Part shown: positions 17,917-26,324 of the stretch, in pieces
Position numbering within the stretch: the stretch's first letter is position 1
How the letters are laid out: each line of letters opens with the position of its first letter
Assembly: GCA_035968315.1 (NCBI GenBank)
Contig: JAVYIN010000008.1
Location: 1-64,000, forward strand
From: Nitrospira sp.
Lineage (GTDB): Bacteria; Nitrospirota; Nitrospiria; Nitrospirales; Nitrospiraceae
Length of the DNA: 64,000 bases
Direction of reading: 5' to 3'
Translations under genes and position numbers: made by a program
Notes under the pieces: model-generated
Seen by the model: only the letters and a program-made list of their open reading frames with translations
What the model was told of the DNA's origin: nothing
Database searches by the model: none

Positions 17917-18980
17917 AATGCCGGTGCGTGTGAGAGGGCGCCGGCGACCGAGGCCGCGCCGAGGAGCGCGGTCTGCTGATTCATGACCACCTTCACAGGC
18001 ATGTTGCTCAGCAATCGCTTATAGCGTCCCTTGTTGGTAAATGATTTCATGAAGGTGCCGTCTTGCAGTTTCTTGATCAGCTTCGGCGCCATGCCTCCGG
18101 CGACATAGACTCCGTCGAGCGACAACGATTTTAATGCGAGATTGCCGGCTTCGGCCCCATAAATGGAGGCAAAGAGATCCAGCGTCTGCTTCGCAATCTC
18201 GGCCTGTCCATTGAGGCCGGCTTCGGCGATCTCCGCTGCGGGATTCCCGGCCTTGATCTTTTCCGCCAGCCAGGTCGGTTCATTCTTTTTCGTGTCCCGT
18301 ACATACTCGTAGATCGCATGCAACCCCGGCCCTGACAGCAACCGCTCATAGCTCACGTGGAGATACTGGCTGCGCAAATACCGGAGCAGCTCGATCTCAT
18401 AATCATTGGTCGGGGCAAAATCCGTATGCCCTCCCTCCGACGGCATCGGACGATAGGACTTGCCATCCCAAAAAAGAATGGCTTCGCCGAGTCCTGTGCC
18501 CGCGGCAATCAGAGCCAGCGCTTGCCGTTTCTTCGGCAGCGTGCCGGGGTTGAGCACTTCTACTTCATCGGGACGGAGTAGCAAGACTCCATAGGCGGTG
18601 GCTTCGAGATCGTTGAGCAATTGCACCCGCGGAATGCTGAACTTCTTCGCAATCGCCGGACCATCGACAATCCATGGAAGATTGGTGGTCTGTGAATGGT
18701 TGTCGATGACCGGCCCCGCGATGCCGAAGCAGGCGGCAGCGACAGTGATTGGCTCCGGCGGAGAGTCCGCCTCTTTCTCTTCGCCATCGATTTCCGCATC
18801 GAGTTCATCAAGGGGAGTCGGCGGCTTGGGCGGCGTGAGAAACTCTTCCAGGATTTCTTCGAGTGATTTATAATCGGCGCTGTGAAAGGTTTCGAGCCGC
18901 ACCGGCTCCACTCGCTCGCTGACCCATTCATAGAGGGCCAGATTGGTTTTCGTTCCGCCGATATCGCCTGCGAGAATCAT
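17913..18980 (-). CDS. glk: Glucokinase
   Basis: 355 residues from ATG 18980; an upstream in-frame extension is only the shadow of pgl. The N-terminal phosphate-binding motif GDIGGTKTNLALYE, the FGIAGPV segment, the substrate motif NDLEATAYG and IAAGTGLGEA identify the bacterial Glk family, which phosphorylates glucose with ATP. An insert of about 25 residues near residues 48-72 is strongly acidic and Pro-rich (DELDAEIDGEEKEADSPPEP) and is not usual in Glk. The start overlaps the pgl stop by four bases and the end overlaps rpiA by four. Cytoplasmic. Confidence 0.93.
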   Translation of the reverse strand: MILAGDIGGTKTNLALYEWVSERVEPVRLETFHSADYKSLEEILEEFLTPPKPPTPLDELDAEIDGEEKEADSPPEPITVAAACFGIAGPVIDNHSQTTNLPWIVDGPAIAKKFSIPRVQLLNDLEATAYGVLLLRPDEVEVLNPGTLPKKRQALALIAAGTGLGEAILFWDGKSYRPMPSEGGHTDFAPTNDYEIELLRYLRSQYLHVSYERLLSGPGLHAIYEYVRDTKKNEPTWLAEKIKAGNPAAEIAEAGLNGQAEIAKQTLDLFASIYGAEAGNLALKSLSLDGVYVAGGMAPKLIKKLQDGTFMKSFTNKGRYKRLLSNMPVKVVMNQQTALLGAASVAGALSHAPAL

Positions 18981-19747
18981 GATGCTCCCCTGTGTGGGTC
19001 CGAGAGACTGGCTCCAGCCGATCGATCCAGCAGCCAAATCAGCCGTCCGCTCTCCGGTCGTACCAATGCAGCCGGCAGCGCTGGCTCCATCTGATTGCGT
19101 GGCTCGATGACCGCGCGCACGGTCTGCGCCTTCCCGGCGCCGGTAACCAGGAACAGTACCACAGTCGCCCTGTTGAGCACACCTACTGTCAGCGTGAGTC
19201 GTGACACAATCCCCTTGGGCGCCTGCCCCACGGTCACCAGCCGGCGCTGCTCCGTCACCGCCGTGGTTCCCGGAAAAAGGGACGCCGTATGGCCATCGTC
19301 TCCAAGGCCAAGCAATACCAGATCGAGTGGTGGGATTTTGGGAGCCGGACAAGCTGTGAGTGCCCGCAATGTCTTTTCATACTCTCGCGCGGCGGCAGCG
19401 GGATCAGGCATTTCGCCTTTCATGCGATAGACCTGGTCCGGCGGGATCCCGAGGGGCTGAAAGAGAGCCGTCTGCGCCAGCCCGTAATTACTCTCCGGAT
19501 GCTCCGGCGGCACACAACGCTCATCCCCGAATACAAACATGACATGATCCCATTGAATCTGAGACCGCCATTCCGGGGACGTCAACGCACCATACACCAG
19601 CTTGGGTGTAGATCCGCCGGACAAGGCCATGAGACATCGGCCACGTGATTGGATCGCATGCGCCGTGATATCACGAATCAGGACACAAGCTTGGTGTAGC
19701 CATTCCTGGCCGTCTGAATAGATCTGGATGTCAGGAGAGTCAGGCAT
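18977..19747 (-). CDS. pgl: 6-phosphogluconolactonase
   Basis: 256 residues. The family motifs are ALSGGSTP near residues 41-48, the FGDERCVPPEHPESNYG stretch, and GLGDDGHTASLFPG. Pgl hydrolyses 6-phosphogluconolactone in the oxidative pentose phosphate pathway. It begins one base after the end of pgi and overlaps glk by four bases, so pgi, pgl, glk and rpiA form one tightly packed operon. No glucose-6-phosphate dehydrogenase is present in the window. Confidence 0.94.
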   Translation of the reverse strand: MPDSPDIQIYSDGQEWLHQACVLIRDITAHAIQSRGRCLMALSGGSTPKLVYGALTSPEWRSQIQWDHVMFVFGDERCVPPEHPESNYGLAQTALFQPLGIPPDQVYRMKGEMPDPAAAAREYEKTLRALTACPAPKIPPLDLVLLGLGDDGHTASLFPGTTAVTEQRRLVTVGQAPKGIVSRLTLTVGVLNRATVVLFLVTGAGKAQTVRAVIEPRNQMEPALPAALVRPESGRLIWLLDRSAGASLSDPHRGAS

Positions 19748-19748
19748 G

Positions 19749-21440
19749 TCAGCGACGTCGTTGCTGCTGCCGTTTCAAGGCTGGGCGACGGACGGTACGG
19801 GCGGGGATCAAGGCCTGTGTGATGGCCTGCACCGCCGCCACGGGATTCGCCCCCAACGAGACTCGGAGAACGGCACGCTCGTGTGCCTGGAGCGAGTCAA
19901 GATCGCCCGCAGCCTGGGCTTGAGCCAGTGTGCCGAATGAGAACGCCTTTCCTGGAATGGCCAAGTCGGGTGTCATGCGATCGACCAGCTCTAGAAAGAT
20001 ACCGCTATTCGGACCACCTTTGTGCAGTTGTCCGGTGGAGTGCAGGTAGCGAGGGCCGTAACCGAACGTCGTCGTGATATGGTGTTGCTGGATCAACGTC
20101 TTTCTGAGACGGCGGACCGCCGATTCAAATGACTTGGACGGCATCCCATAGGCCAGAATCGAGAGATAGGCCCCGGGCTTCATCCGGCTGGCCAACGAGA
20201 CGGCAGCCTGTTTGGGCGAGCTGACGGTTTGGTCAGGCAATCGGCCATTGGCCATGAACCCCTCCAGCACCCGATTGGTGTTGTCCTTGCTTTCCTGAAC
20301 GTTCGGCTGATCGAACGGCTGAATGCCCAACAGATGACCCGCCACCGCCGTTGCATATTCCCATCGGAAAAATTCCGCCCCGAGGTCGTAGGGATCTCTG
20401 AGATCGAATTGCAGAACGGGATGGCCGCCTTGTGCAAGCGCCTGAACTTGGCGATCGAGGGTGGCATTCTTGGCCCCCTTCAATCGCAAATAGATAAAGA
20501 ACCGGTCTTGTCCGTACATCGTGGGAGTCAGCACCGGCTCTTGCGCGACAGGGATCAGACCTGTGCCCTCCTTCCCCGTGCTCTCTGCCAATAGCTGCTC
20601 GGCCCACAACCCAAAGCTGTCGATCGGTGGTGATGCGATGATGGTGACTTTATCGCGTCCCGCCTTTGCCATTGTGGCCATGGCCACACCTAAATAAATG
20701 CCGGGATTGCGCTCGACGTGATCAGCCACTCGGCACTGATCGGCCATACGTGCAGCCCGTTCCAGCAGCCGTTGGACATTGACCCCCAATAACGCGGCAG
20801 GCACTAATCCGAACAGCGATAGGACGGAATACCGGCCGCCGATATCGGGCGGATTGCTGAAGATCTGACGGAATCCATAGTCCTTCGCCATGCGCTCAAG
20901 TCCGGTCGCGGGGTCGGTGATGGCGATGAATTGTCCGCCTCCCTGGTTCCCCTTGGTCCGAGTGACAAGATCCCAGAAATGGGCAAAGAGAGACATGACC
21001 TCAACCGTGCCGCCGGATTTGCTCGCCACCAGAAAGATCGTACGAGCCGGATGAATGGCCTTGGTTACTGATTTCACCCATCCCGGCACGGTCGAATCAA
21101 GCACCCACAGTTTCGGACAGCCCTTCTGCGATCCGAACGTGACCCGGAGGACTTCAGGCCCCAGACTGCTGCCCCCCATTCCGAGCAGGACGACATCTGT
21201 GATGCCATCTTGTCTGGTTTCTTTGGCAAGGAGGCGAAGGGTGTCTAATTGCTGAAGCATATCCTGAGGCAGGGATAACCAACCCAGGCGATTGGAAATT
21301 TCCGAGGGATCTGGCTTCCAGAGACGGTGATCCTTGGCCCAGAGGCGTTCAACGGTGCGGGTGAGGAACTGCTGCTCGAGCGAAGCATGGGTCAACTCGG
21401 CGTACGGCGATGCAAGCATGCGGAGTGAGGACCGCCCCAT
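19749..21440 (-). CDS. pgi: Glucose-6-phosphate isomerase
   Basis: 563 residues. Two SIS-type sugar isomerase domains are visible: GMGGSSLGPEVLR and ASKSGGTVEV in the first, and TTFGYGPRYLHSTGQLHKGG in the last third. The sequence resembles the Pgi half of the fused transaldolase-Pgi proteins and their stand-alone relatives more than E. coli Pgi. It interconverts glucose 6-phosphate and fructose 6-phosphate. No transaldolase gene lies next to it. It is first in the sugar-phosphate operon; 102 bases separate it from the upstream envelope gene, where a promoter could lie. Confidence 0.92.
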   Translation of the reverse strand: MGRSSLRMLASPYAELTHASLEQQFLTRTVERLWAKDHRLWKPDPSEISNRLGWLSLPQDMLQQLDTLRLLAKETRQDGITDVVLLGMGGSSLGPEVLRVTFGSQKGCPKLWVLDSTVPGWVKSVTKAIHPARTIFLVASKSGGTVEVMSLFAHFWDLVTRTKGNQGGGQFIAITDPATGLERMAKDYGFRQIFSNPPDIGGRYSVLSLFGLVPAALLGVNVQRLLERAARMADQCRVADHVERNPGIYLGVAMATMAKAGRDKVTIIASPPIDSFGLWAEQLLAESTGKEGTGLIPVAQEPVLTPTMYGQDRFFIYLRLKGAKNATLDRQVQALAQGGHPVLQFDLRDPYDLGAEFFRWEYATAVAGHLLGIQPFDQPNVQESKDNTNRVLEGFMANGRLPDQTVSSPKQAAVSLASRMKPGAYLSILAYGMPSKSFESAVRRLRKTLIQQHHITTTFGYGPRYLHSTGQLHKGGPNSGIFLELVDRMTPDLAIPGKAFSFGTLAQAQAAGDLDSLQAHERAVLRVSLGANPVAAVQAITQALIPARTVRRPALKRQQQRRR

Positions 21441-21542
21441 AATCTCCTCCCCTCAAGCAACAGACCGACTGAGAGCCGTGTGCAGACTGTCGGATATCTT
21501 AGGGAACCGAGACACGAAAAGCCACTGATCTTCAACCATGTA

Positions 21543-22181
21543 TCATGAGGGGTCTGGCAAGCGGCGGACAATCAATGCCATCCCATCGACTGTGGACCAT
21601 GCCAGCGACTGCGCTTGTTCGACCGATAGGCTAAGCGCGATGCTGGCCTCAGGCGGGGACGGCTGATTCGTGTGGGCAGTACCCCATGCCTTCAGTTGCC
21701 GCCAGAGATCCGCGGCCGATGAAAGGGCCCTTTGGACAACCCCCTCATCACGAGCCGATTGAATCTCTACCCGGAGGGCCGGAGTAAACGACAGTTGATA
21801 GTCCGTCGGCATATCCGCAAGTGCGATAGGCTCCTGCTCCGTGGTTGCGGACGGATCGATCTTTCGGCGAACCACCGGCGGCCGTGCAGCCAGTCGGAAC
21901 GTGCCCGTCAACTGATGCGGAGCTGTGGCAGCCCATCGCAGAATCGATATCCGGTGGAGATCGACTCCGCGCCCCTTGATCCGGACCGCTCCTGCAGGAA
22001 GGTCGAGCAGAAGATAGGTTTGCGGCCTGGCGGCGAGCTTCACTTCTTCTTCAAGAACCCGGGTCGCCTCGCGAAGAGCGGCTGGGTCATCGCGCTTGAG
22101 ATCGGGGAATGCATCGTATTCGGCGGCCCACCCAGTGGACACCATGACAAAAAAGAGCACGATTGCAGCTTGAACAGGCAT
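21543..22181 (-). CDS. Exported protein of unknown function
   Basis: 212 residues. The N-terminus is a signal peptide (VQAAIVLFFVMVSTGWAAEY). The mature part has no motif I recognise; residues 45-75 (EEEVKLAARPQTYLLLDLPAG) and the end (VDGMALIVRRLP) suggest a small beta-rich domain. It lies 28 bases after an L,D-transpeptidase gene in the same direction, and the phrase YLLLDLPAGAVRIKGRGV resembles the first strands of a YkuD domain without its catalytic part. A role with the L,D-transpeptidases is inference from context. Confidence 0.75.
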   Translation of the reverse strand: MPVQAAIVLFFVMVSTGWAAEYDAFPDLKRDDPAALREATRVLEEEVKLAARPQTYLLLDLPAGAVRIKGRGVDLHRISILRWAATAPHQLTGTFRLAARPPVVRRKIDPSATTEQEPIALADMPTDYQLSFTPALRVEIQSARDEGVVQRALSSAADLWRQLKAWGTAHTNQPSPPEASIALSLSVEQAQSLAWSTVDGMALIVRRLPDPS

Positions 22182-22209
22182 GAACGGTATCTGTGTTAGC
22201 CCGGCACGG

Positions 22210-22845
22210 CTAGAAAATCATGATGGGTGTCCCGACTCGAGCGAGCTGGTAGACACTTTTCAGGTCGTTGTCGTTCAACCGAATGCACCCGTGGGTCACA
22301 TTTTTTCCCAAGAGCCTGGTATAGAGGGTGCCGTGAATGAAGTACCCTTTTCCGAACCCGAGCGCATATTCCCCGAGGACCCCCTGTTCCACCCGGTCGG
22401 CAGGATTTTTGGGCACCATGAGGCCCTCTTCGATGAACGCCCAATCGGGTTTCACCCATACCGGATGCGTCAATTTCGACTGCACAGAGAACTCTCCACG
22501 GGGCGTATCGAACACCCATTGGCTGTTCCCTTCCCCGGGTTTGTCCAGCACGATTCCGCTGCCGGTCGAAGCCAGCGCGTCCAAGATCACCTCGTGGCTG
22601 CGCTTTACGTATAAGTGATTTCTTGCTGTATCGACAAGAATATACGGCTGGCGAGGCATATACTGCGTGAGCTGTTTGCTCACATTCTTGTACCGGGCGT
22701 GGAGATCATCCAGGAGAGCTTGATCGCGTACCGGCGGCGGTGTGACGGACGCAGGTGACGTCTGCACTTCGCTGCGAGTGGAGGACAACAGAATCGCAAC
22801 CAGCCCGAGCGCGACCGCTGACAGTATGATGAAGAACCGTGTCAT
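22210..22845 (-). CDS. L,D-transpeptidase (YkuD domain)
   Basis: 211 residues. One N-terminal helix acts as signal or anchor. A YkuD domain starts near residue 67 (YILVDTARNHLYVKR) and carries the catalytic motif in full: His171-Gly172, then HGCIRL with His185, Cys187 and Arg189. YkuD enzymes make 3-3 crosslinks in peptidoglycan or attach proteins to it, acting in the periplasm. It is followed by an exported unknown protein and preceded, 8 bases away, by a second YkuD-type lipoprotein, so the three form one envelope operon. Confidence 0.92.
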   Translation of the reverse strand: MTRFFIILSAVALGLVAILLSSTRSEVQTSPASVTPPPVRDQALLDDLHARYKNVSKQLTQYMPRQPYILVDTARNHLYVKRSHEVILDALASTGSGIVLDKPGEGNSQWVFDTPRGEFSVQSKLTHPVWVKPDWAFIEEGLMVPKNPADRVEQGVLGEYALGFGKGYFIHGTLYTRLLGKNVTHGCIRLNDNDLKSVYQLARVGTPIMIF

Positions 22846-22853
22846 CGGGCGCC

Positions 22854-23990
22854 TCAGGTTTCGTCTTTCCGCACATCTAATTGGGACAAGGCCAATGCAA
22901 CTGCATTGCCCTCGGTCAACGCCCCGACGATCGTGACCGGCGTCCCGGCCTGGACCCGCTCAAACAACGCCGTCATGTGTGCGTTTTCGAGCATGACGCA
23001 TCCCAGTGTTTGCGCCATCAGCTCGTTTTCCGCCCCATGGATCTCGATTTGCCCCCCGATTTGTTTCGCCGTCGGAATATGACCGGCCTTTTTGGCCTGA
23101 ACAAATCGACGCCGATCATCTTGATTCGGATAATCCAGGACCAGCGCGCGGTAAAACTGGGTTTGCCCTTGCCCGCGTTTGGCGGTGATGCGATAACGCC
23201 CTTCCGGTGTGGCGCCATCCCCTTGAAATTGCTTTTCACGGATTCCGTTAAATCCGAGCCGCACCGGATACGAGAGGATTGGCCGCCCATTTTTATAGAG
23301 GATCAGATTCCGATCGGCCTTACTCACCACAATCGCCGTTGACTGATGCGTACGGGACCAATCCACCGTTTGCTGAGCCAGTGTCTGCCATCGGGCGATC
23401 CGGCGTTCATCCGTATAGCGCCCGAGCTCCTTGCTGAGTACGGACGCCTCAACAAATAGTGCGCGCCCGGCCTGATCGGCAGCCTGAATCGCCCGCTGAT
23501 AATCCTGGCGATCGTAGAATGACCGGGCTTGCTTGACAAGAAGATCGGCCTGGACAGACTTGCCCCCCAAGACGATACGCCCATCAATGGCATCGACTTG
23601 CGAGGCGATCAGCTTGAGTCGTTCCTCGACCCGCGTGAGCTTGTCCTGCGCCATCCGTCGTTTGAGGTCTCGCTCCTTATGAAGCCGCGCAACAGTTCCC
23701 CCGCCCTCTTCCAGTAACCGTTTGAGCTCGGCCTCCAAATCGTTGGCTTCCCATGGCCAGCGAACCAGGTCATCATCCGATTGAACACGCGCTCTCAGTG
23801 GAATCCATTGCTGAACGAAATGCGCGTAGTCGTCAGGGGCAACCTCCGCCGCTTGCAGGGCCACCAGATCGTGATCAATGGATTCAAGAGCATTGACCAG
23901 ATCCGGTGGGACGGCTTCAAGACAGCCCGCCAGGAGCAAGCCCTGGCAGACTGCAAAACCCCTCAGCATATTCGTGAATATTGCCCTCAT
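22854..23990 (-). CDS. L,D-transpeptidase-like lipoprotein with coiled-coil N-domain
   Basis: 378 residues. A lipobox LLAGC (Cys23) predicts a lipoprotein. Residues 80-200 are helical and charged (coiled-coil like). The YkuD domain occupies about 217-360, starting AIVVSKADRNLILYKNG. His318-Gly319 and the nucleophile Cys331 are present, but the usual HGC-x-R core reads LGCVML, so the conserved His and Arg next to the cysteine are Leu329 and Met333. Activity may be altered or lost. It is first of the three-gene envelope operon, ending 8 bases before the canonical transpeptidase. Confidence 0.87.
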   Translation of the reverse strand: MRAIFTNMLRGFAVCQGLLLAGCLEAVPPDLVNALESIDHDLVALQAAEVAPDDYAHFVQQWIPLRARVQSDDDLVRWPWEANDLEAELKRLLEEGGGTVARLHKERDLKRRMAQDKLTRVEERLKLIASQVDAIDGRIVLGGKSVQADLLVKQARSFYDRQDYQRAIQAADQAGRALFVEASVLSKELGRYTDERRIARWQTLAQQTVDWSRTHQSTAIVVSKADRNLILYKNGRPILSYPVRLGFNGIREKQFQGDGATPEGRYRITAKRGQGQTQFYRALVLDYPNQDDRRRFVQAKKAGHIPTAKQIGGQIEIHGAENELMAQTLGCVMLENAHMTALFERVQAGTPVTIVGALTEGNAVALALSQLDVRKDET

Positions 23991-24004
23991 CAGGAAATAC
24001 TACC

Positions 24005-24625
24005 TTATTTCTTCTTTGCCGCCGAGGGTTTCCCTTTTCCCACCTTGGCAAGAGCGCTCTGAATTTCGGCTGAAACGGCCTGGCTCTTGTCGTTAATAGC
24101 CTTCGCTTGAGTTTGCGCCGCAGGATAATCTTCCTTGTCGATCGCGATTTGGACTTGATTCAACGAGGCTTTCAGTGCCTCCACATCGTTCTTAATCGCT
24201 TCCAATGCTGCACGGTCTTTGCCCACTGGCGCACTGGCGACAAGATCTTCCGCGACCTTCACGGCTTCCTGTGCGACTTGCCGCGCCTGAAGGGCTCCAG
24301 CCTTGGCTTCCTCTTTCTTCTTTTCCGCATCGACCTTGACCCGCTCACCCTCGGCTTTGGCGGAGGCAGCCAGTTGCTCGACCTTTCCATAGTCCCGCAA
24401 CAGCGCAAACTTGGCATCCTGGTCGGCCGCTTCTTTCTTCATCGCCGCCAGCGAGGCTTCGAGCTTAGCAAAGTCCTGCGCGCTATAGGTTGCAGCCCCG
24501 CTTTGCTGAGCCTCCCGTACGGCTTTATCCGCCGCTTCGATTTGCTCTGTCGGAGGCTTGGCACAGCCGGCTAACAAAAATGCTCCTAAAGCAAGAGGGG
24601 CTATCATATTGGTCATCTTCGTCAT
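24005..24625 (-). CDS. Alpha-helical lipoprotein (DUF4398-like)
   Basis: 206 residues. The lipobox LLAGC (Cys21) follows a short signal peptide. The rest is almost wholly Ala, Lys, Glu and Gln in helical repeats (for example QVAQEAVKVAEDLVASA) and ends in a Lys-rich tail. It resembles the DUF4398/Lpp-like coiled-coil lipoproteins seen near peptidoglycan enzymes and OmpA-like proteins. It ends 14 bases before the lipoprotein transpeptidase gene begins, so it is probably co-transcribed with it. A structural or spacer role in the envelope is inference. Confidence 0.8.
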   Translation of the reverse strand: MTKMTNMIAPLALGAFLLAGCAKPPTEQIEAADKAVREAQQSGAATYSAQDFAKLEASLAAMKKEAADQDAKFALLRDYGKVEQLAASAKAEGERVKVDAEKKKEEAKAGALQARQVAQEAVKVAEDLVASAPVGKDRAALEAIKNDVEALKASLNQVQIAIDKEDYPAAQTQAKAINDKSQAVSAEIQSALAKVGKGKPSAAKKK

Positions 24626-24774
24626 CTCGGTCTCCTTCTTCTTTCGATTCAGTCAATCCAATTGATACGTATCGCGGGCACAAATTCGAGGCCGTCCAGA
24701 GACAACGGCATTGGGATGCCGAGGCCGGTCTCGATGATACAACCAGGCCTCGGAGGGAAATTCGGCTATCCGTT

Positions 24775-25011
24775 CTACTTTTTCTGACCTTTTTTCTTTC
24801 CTTTGCTTCCCTTTTTCCCCTTCTTCCCCTTTTTCTCCTTGTCACCGTCCGCTGGTTTCTCCGCTTCAGCAGGAGCAGAAACAGCAGGAGCAGGGCTCGC
24901 AGGTGCTGCAGGAGTGGCAGGCACAGCTTCTTGGGCTCGAGCTGACGCCCCCATTGAGAACGTGACAGCAATAGTGATGGCCACGACGCTGGCGAGAATC
25001 CGCATCATCAT
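24775..25011 (-). CDS. Small exported protein with lysine-rich tail
   Basis: 78 residues. ATG 25011 is chosen because GAGGAGG lies six bases upstream; longer versions add an unlikely leader. The signal peptide ends at ASARAQ. A stretch of Ala, Pro and Val follows, and the last 25 residues are almost all Lys and Gly (GKKGKKGSKGKKKGQKK). The tail would be strongly positive and could bind nucleic acid, lipopolysaccharide or peptidoglycan. The family is unknown to me. It is the most origin-proximal leftward gene. Confidence 0.7.
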   Translation of the reverse strand: MMMRILASVVAITIAVTFSMGASARAQEAVPATPAAPASPAPAVSAPAEAEKPADGDKEKKGKKGKKGSKGKKKGQKK

Positions 25012-25335
25012 GATTTTCCTCCTCAACGACATAAAATGTAGAGACATCCCTTCCCTTCAGCACGATCTCCGCGTCTAGGCAAACCAGTGACGCGAACATC
25101 TACGTTCATCATGGCAATCTCGATGCCATCACTCTCCCAAGTCAAAAATATTACAATAAATACATAATAACAATGCGTTACGCATGGTAGCGCTTAAAAT
25201 GCTCTCAATTTGTCCTGTGGCACTCTGGCACTGACTGGACAAAAATGCCTCAAAAATTAATGCTTTACCGAATTCGCTTTCCTAGCTCTCAACAGGACGG
25301 CGCCTAAAGAAACGGCTTCTTATCGCAATAGAAAA
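25012..25335. other. AT-rich divergent gap, possible replication switch region
   Basis: About 320 bases between divergent genes, locally AT-rich around 25135-25200 and 25240-25265, with a short palindrome ATGCG-TTA-CGCAT near 25174. Long leftward and rightward gene runs meet here and the rpmH-parB block follows. I found no DnaA box (TTATNCACA) and no dnaA gene, so calling it oriC would go beyond the sequence. It also holds the leader of the leftward small protein gene. Confidence 0.35.
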
Positions 25336-25364
25336 TTGACACATGGACACATGCTCAATATAAT
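25336..25364 (+). promoter_or_regulatory. Consensus sigma70 promoter for rpmH-rnpA
   Basis: TTGACA (25336-25341), exactly 17 bases, TATAAT (25359-25364): a perfect consensus promoter. It ends 48 bases before the rpmH start codon and should drive rpmH, rnpA and possibly yidD-yidC at a high level. Confidence 0.88.
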
Positions 25365-25412
25365 GCCCCTTTCGCTCAGGTAGCCAGTGCGGCAATTACG
25401 AAGGAGAGTGTG

Positions 25413-25550
25413 ATGTCTTTTACGTTCCAGCAGCCCTCGAAATTGAAACGGAAACGGGAACATGGGTTCCGCAAGCGGATGAGCACCAAAAACGGCCGGA
25501 AGGTATTGGCTCGTCGTCGGGCAAAGGGCCGCGCTCGTCTTGCCGTCTAA
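25413..25550 (+). CDS. rpmH: 50S ribosomal protein L34
   Basis: 45 residues and highly basic, with the family signature [20 protein letters not shown] followed by [12 protein letters not shown]. The ATG has AAGGAGAG upstream. L34 binds 23S rRNA in the large subunit. It lies directly downstream of a perfect promoter and upstream of rnpA, the almost universal bacterial order. It is too short to show in a usual 60-codon ORF search. Confidence 0.97.
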   Translation: MSFTFQQPSKLKRKREHGFRKRMSTKNGRKVLARRRAKGRARLAV

Positions 25551-25704
25551 GACATCCTGATCCATTCCGGGACGGGATTGGAATAGATTCTCAGGGCGAT
25601 GGGCGTTCTGCCTTTCTCTGGAAGGTGCTTCTTCCTGCCTCTCATTTGAACGACAATGGCAGCCCACGCCTTGAGCATCCTACTGATGGTCTCTCCATAT
25701 TCTG

Positions 25705-26079
25705 ATGGCGATAAGACAGGGACCTCAACCCAGGCGTCAGTCCATGTTTTTACGGGTGAGTCGTGAGATTGAGCAGGTCAAGCGCCATGGCCACCGCGTT
25801 TCAACTCACTTCTTCAATTTATTGCTCTTTCGAAAATCCGATTCCCTCAGCCAAGTCGGAATTATCGTCGGCAAACGGTTTGGGATTGCCGTACGGCGGA
25901 ATCGTGCCAAGCGGATTTTTCGTGAACTGGTTAGAGAGACTTACCCCGATCTCACGCCAGGCTTCGCGCTCCTGATCTTTCCCAAGAGGGATGCAATCCT
26001 AGAGCCCTTTCAGGATCTCAAAGCGGCATGGATCGGCTCGCTTCGAAAACAACGGTTGCTGTCATCAAAACCGCTCTAA
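25705..26079 (+). CDS. rnpA: Ribonuclease P protein component
   Basis: 124 residues from ATG 25705. The family signature sits in [20 protein letters not shown] (about residues 58-77), with the earlier basic block [19 protein letters not shown]. The protein assists the RNase P RNA in cutting tRNA 5' leaders. An in-frame stop at 25684 limits the N-terminus; ATG 25744 is an alternative giving 111 residues, and neither start has a strong ribosome-binding site. It sits between rpmH and yidD as expected. Confidence 0.93.
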   Translation: MAIRQGPQPRRQSMFLRVSREIEQVKRHGHRVSTHFFNLLLFRKSDSLSQVGIIVGKRFGIAVRRNRAKRIFRELVRETYPDLTPGFALLIFPKRDAILEPFQDLKAAWIGSLRKQRLLSSKPL

Positions 26080-26080
26080 C

Positions 26081-26293
26081 ATGCGTCACCTTTTGATACT
26101 GTTCATTCGCGGCTATCAATATCTGATTTCCCCTTTGCTGGGGCCTGCCTGCCGGTTTGAACCCACTTGCTCTCACTATGCCGCGGAGGCTATTCATCGC
26201 CATGGCGCTTTATATGGGTCGGGACTGACTCTCGCCCGTTTATTGAAATGTCACCCCTTCCACCCAGGCGGGATCGATCCTGTCAAAAAATAA
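26081..26293 (+). CDS. yidD: Membrane protein insertion efficiency factor YidD
   Basis: 70 residues, with the family core [27 protein letters not shown] and the ending [12 protein letters not shown]. YidD is a small membrane-associated protein with an amphipathic N-terminal helix that helps YidC insert inner-membrane proteins. It starts one base after rnpA and ends 31 bases before yidC, the standard arrangement. Confidence 0.95.
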   Translation: MRHLLILFIRGYQYLISPLLGPACRFEPTCSHYAAEAIHRHGALYGSGLTLARLLKCHPFHPGGIDPVKK

Positions 26294-26324
26294 TCTCCTT
26301 TATCTGAGAAAGTACTGCTGAGAT

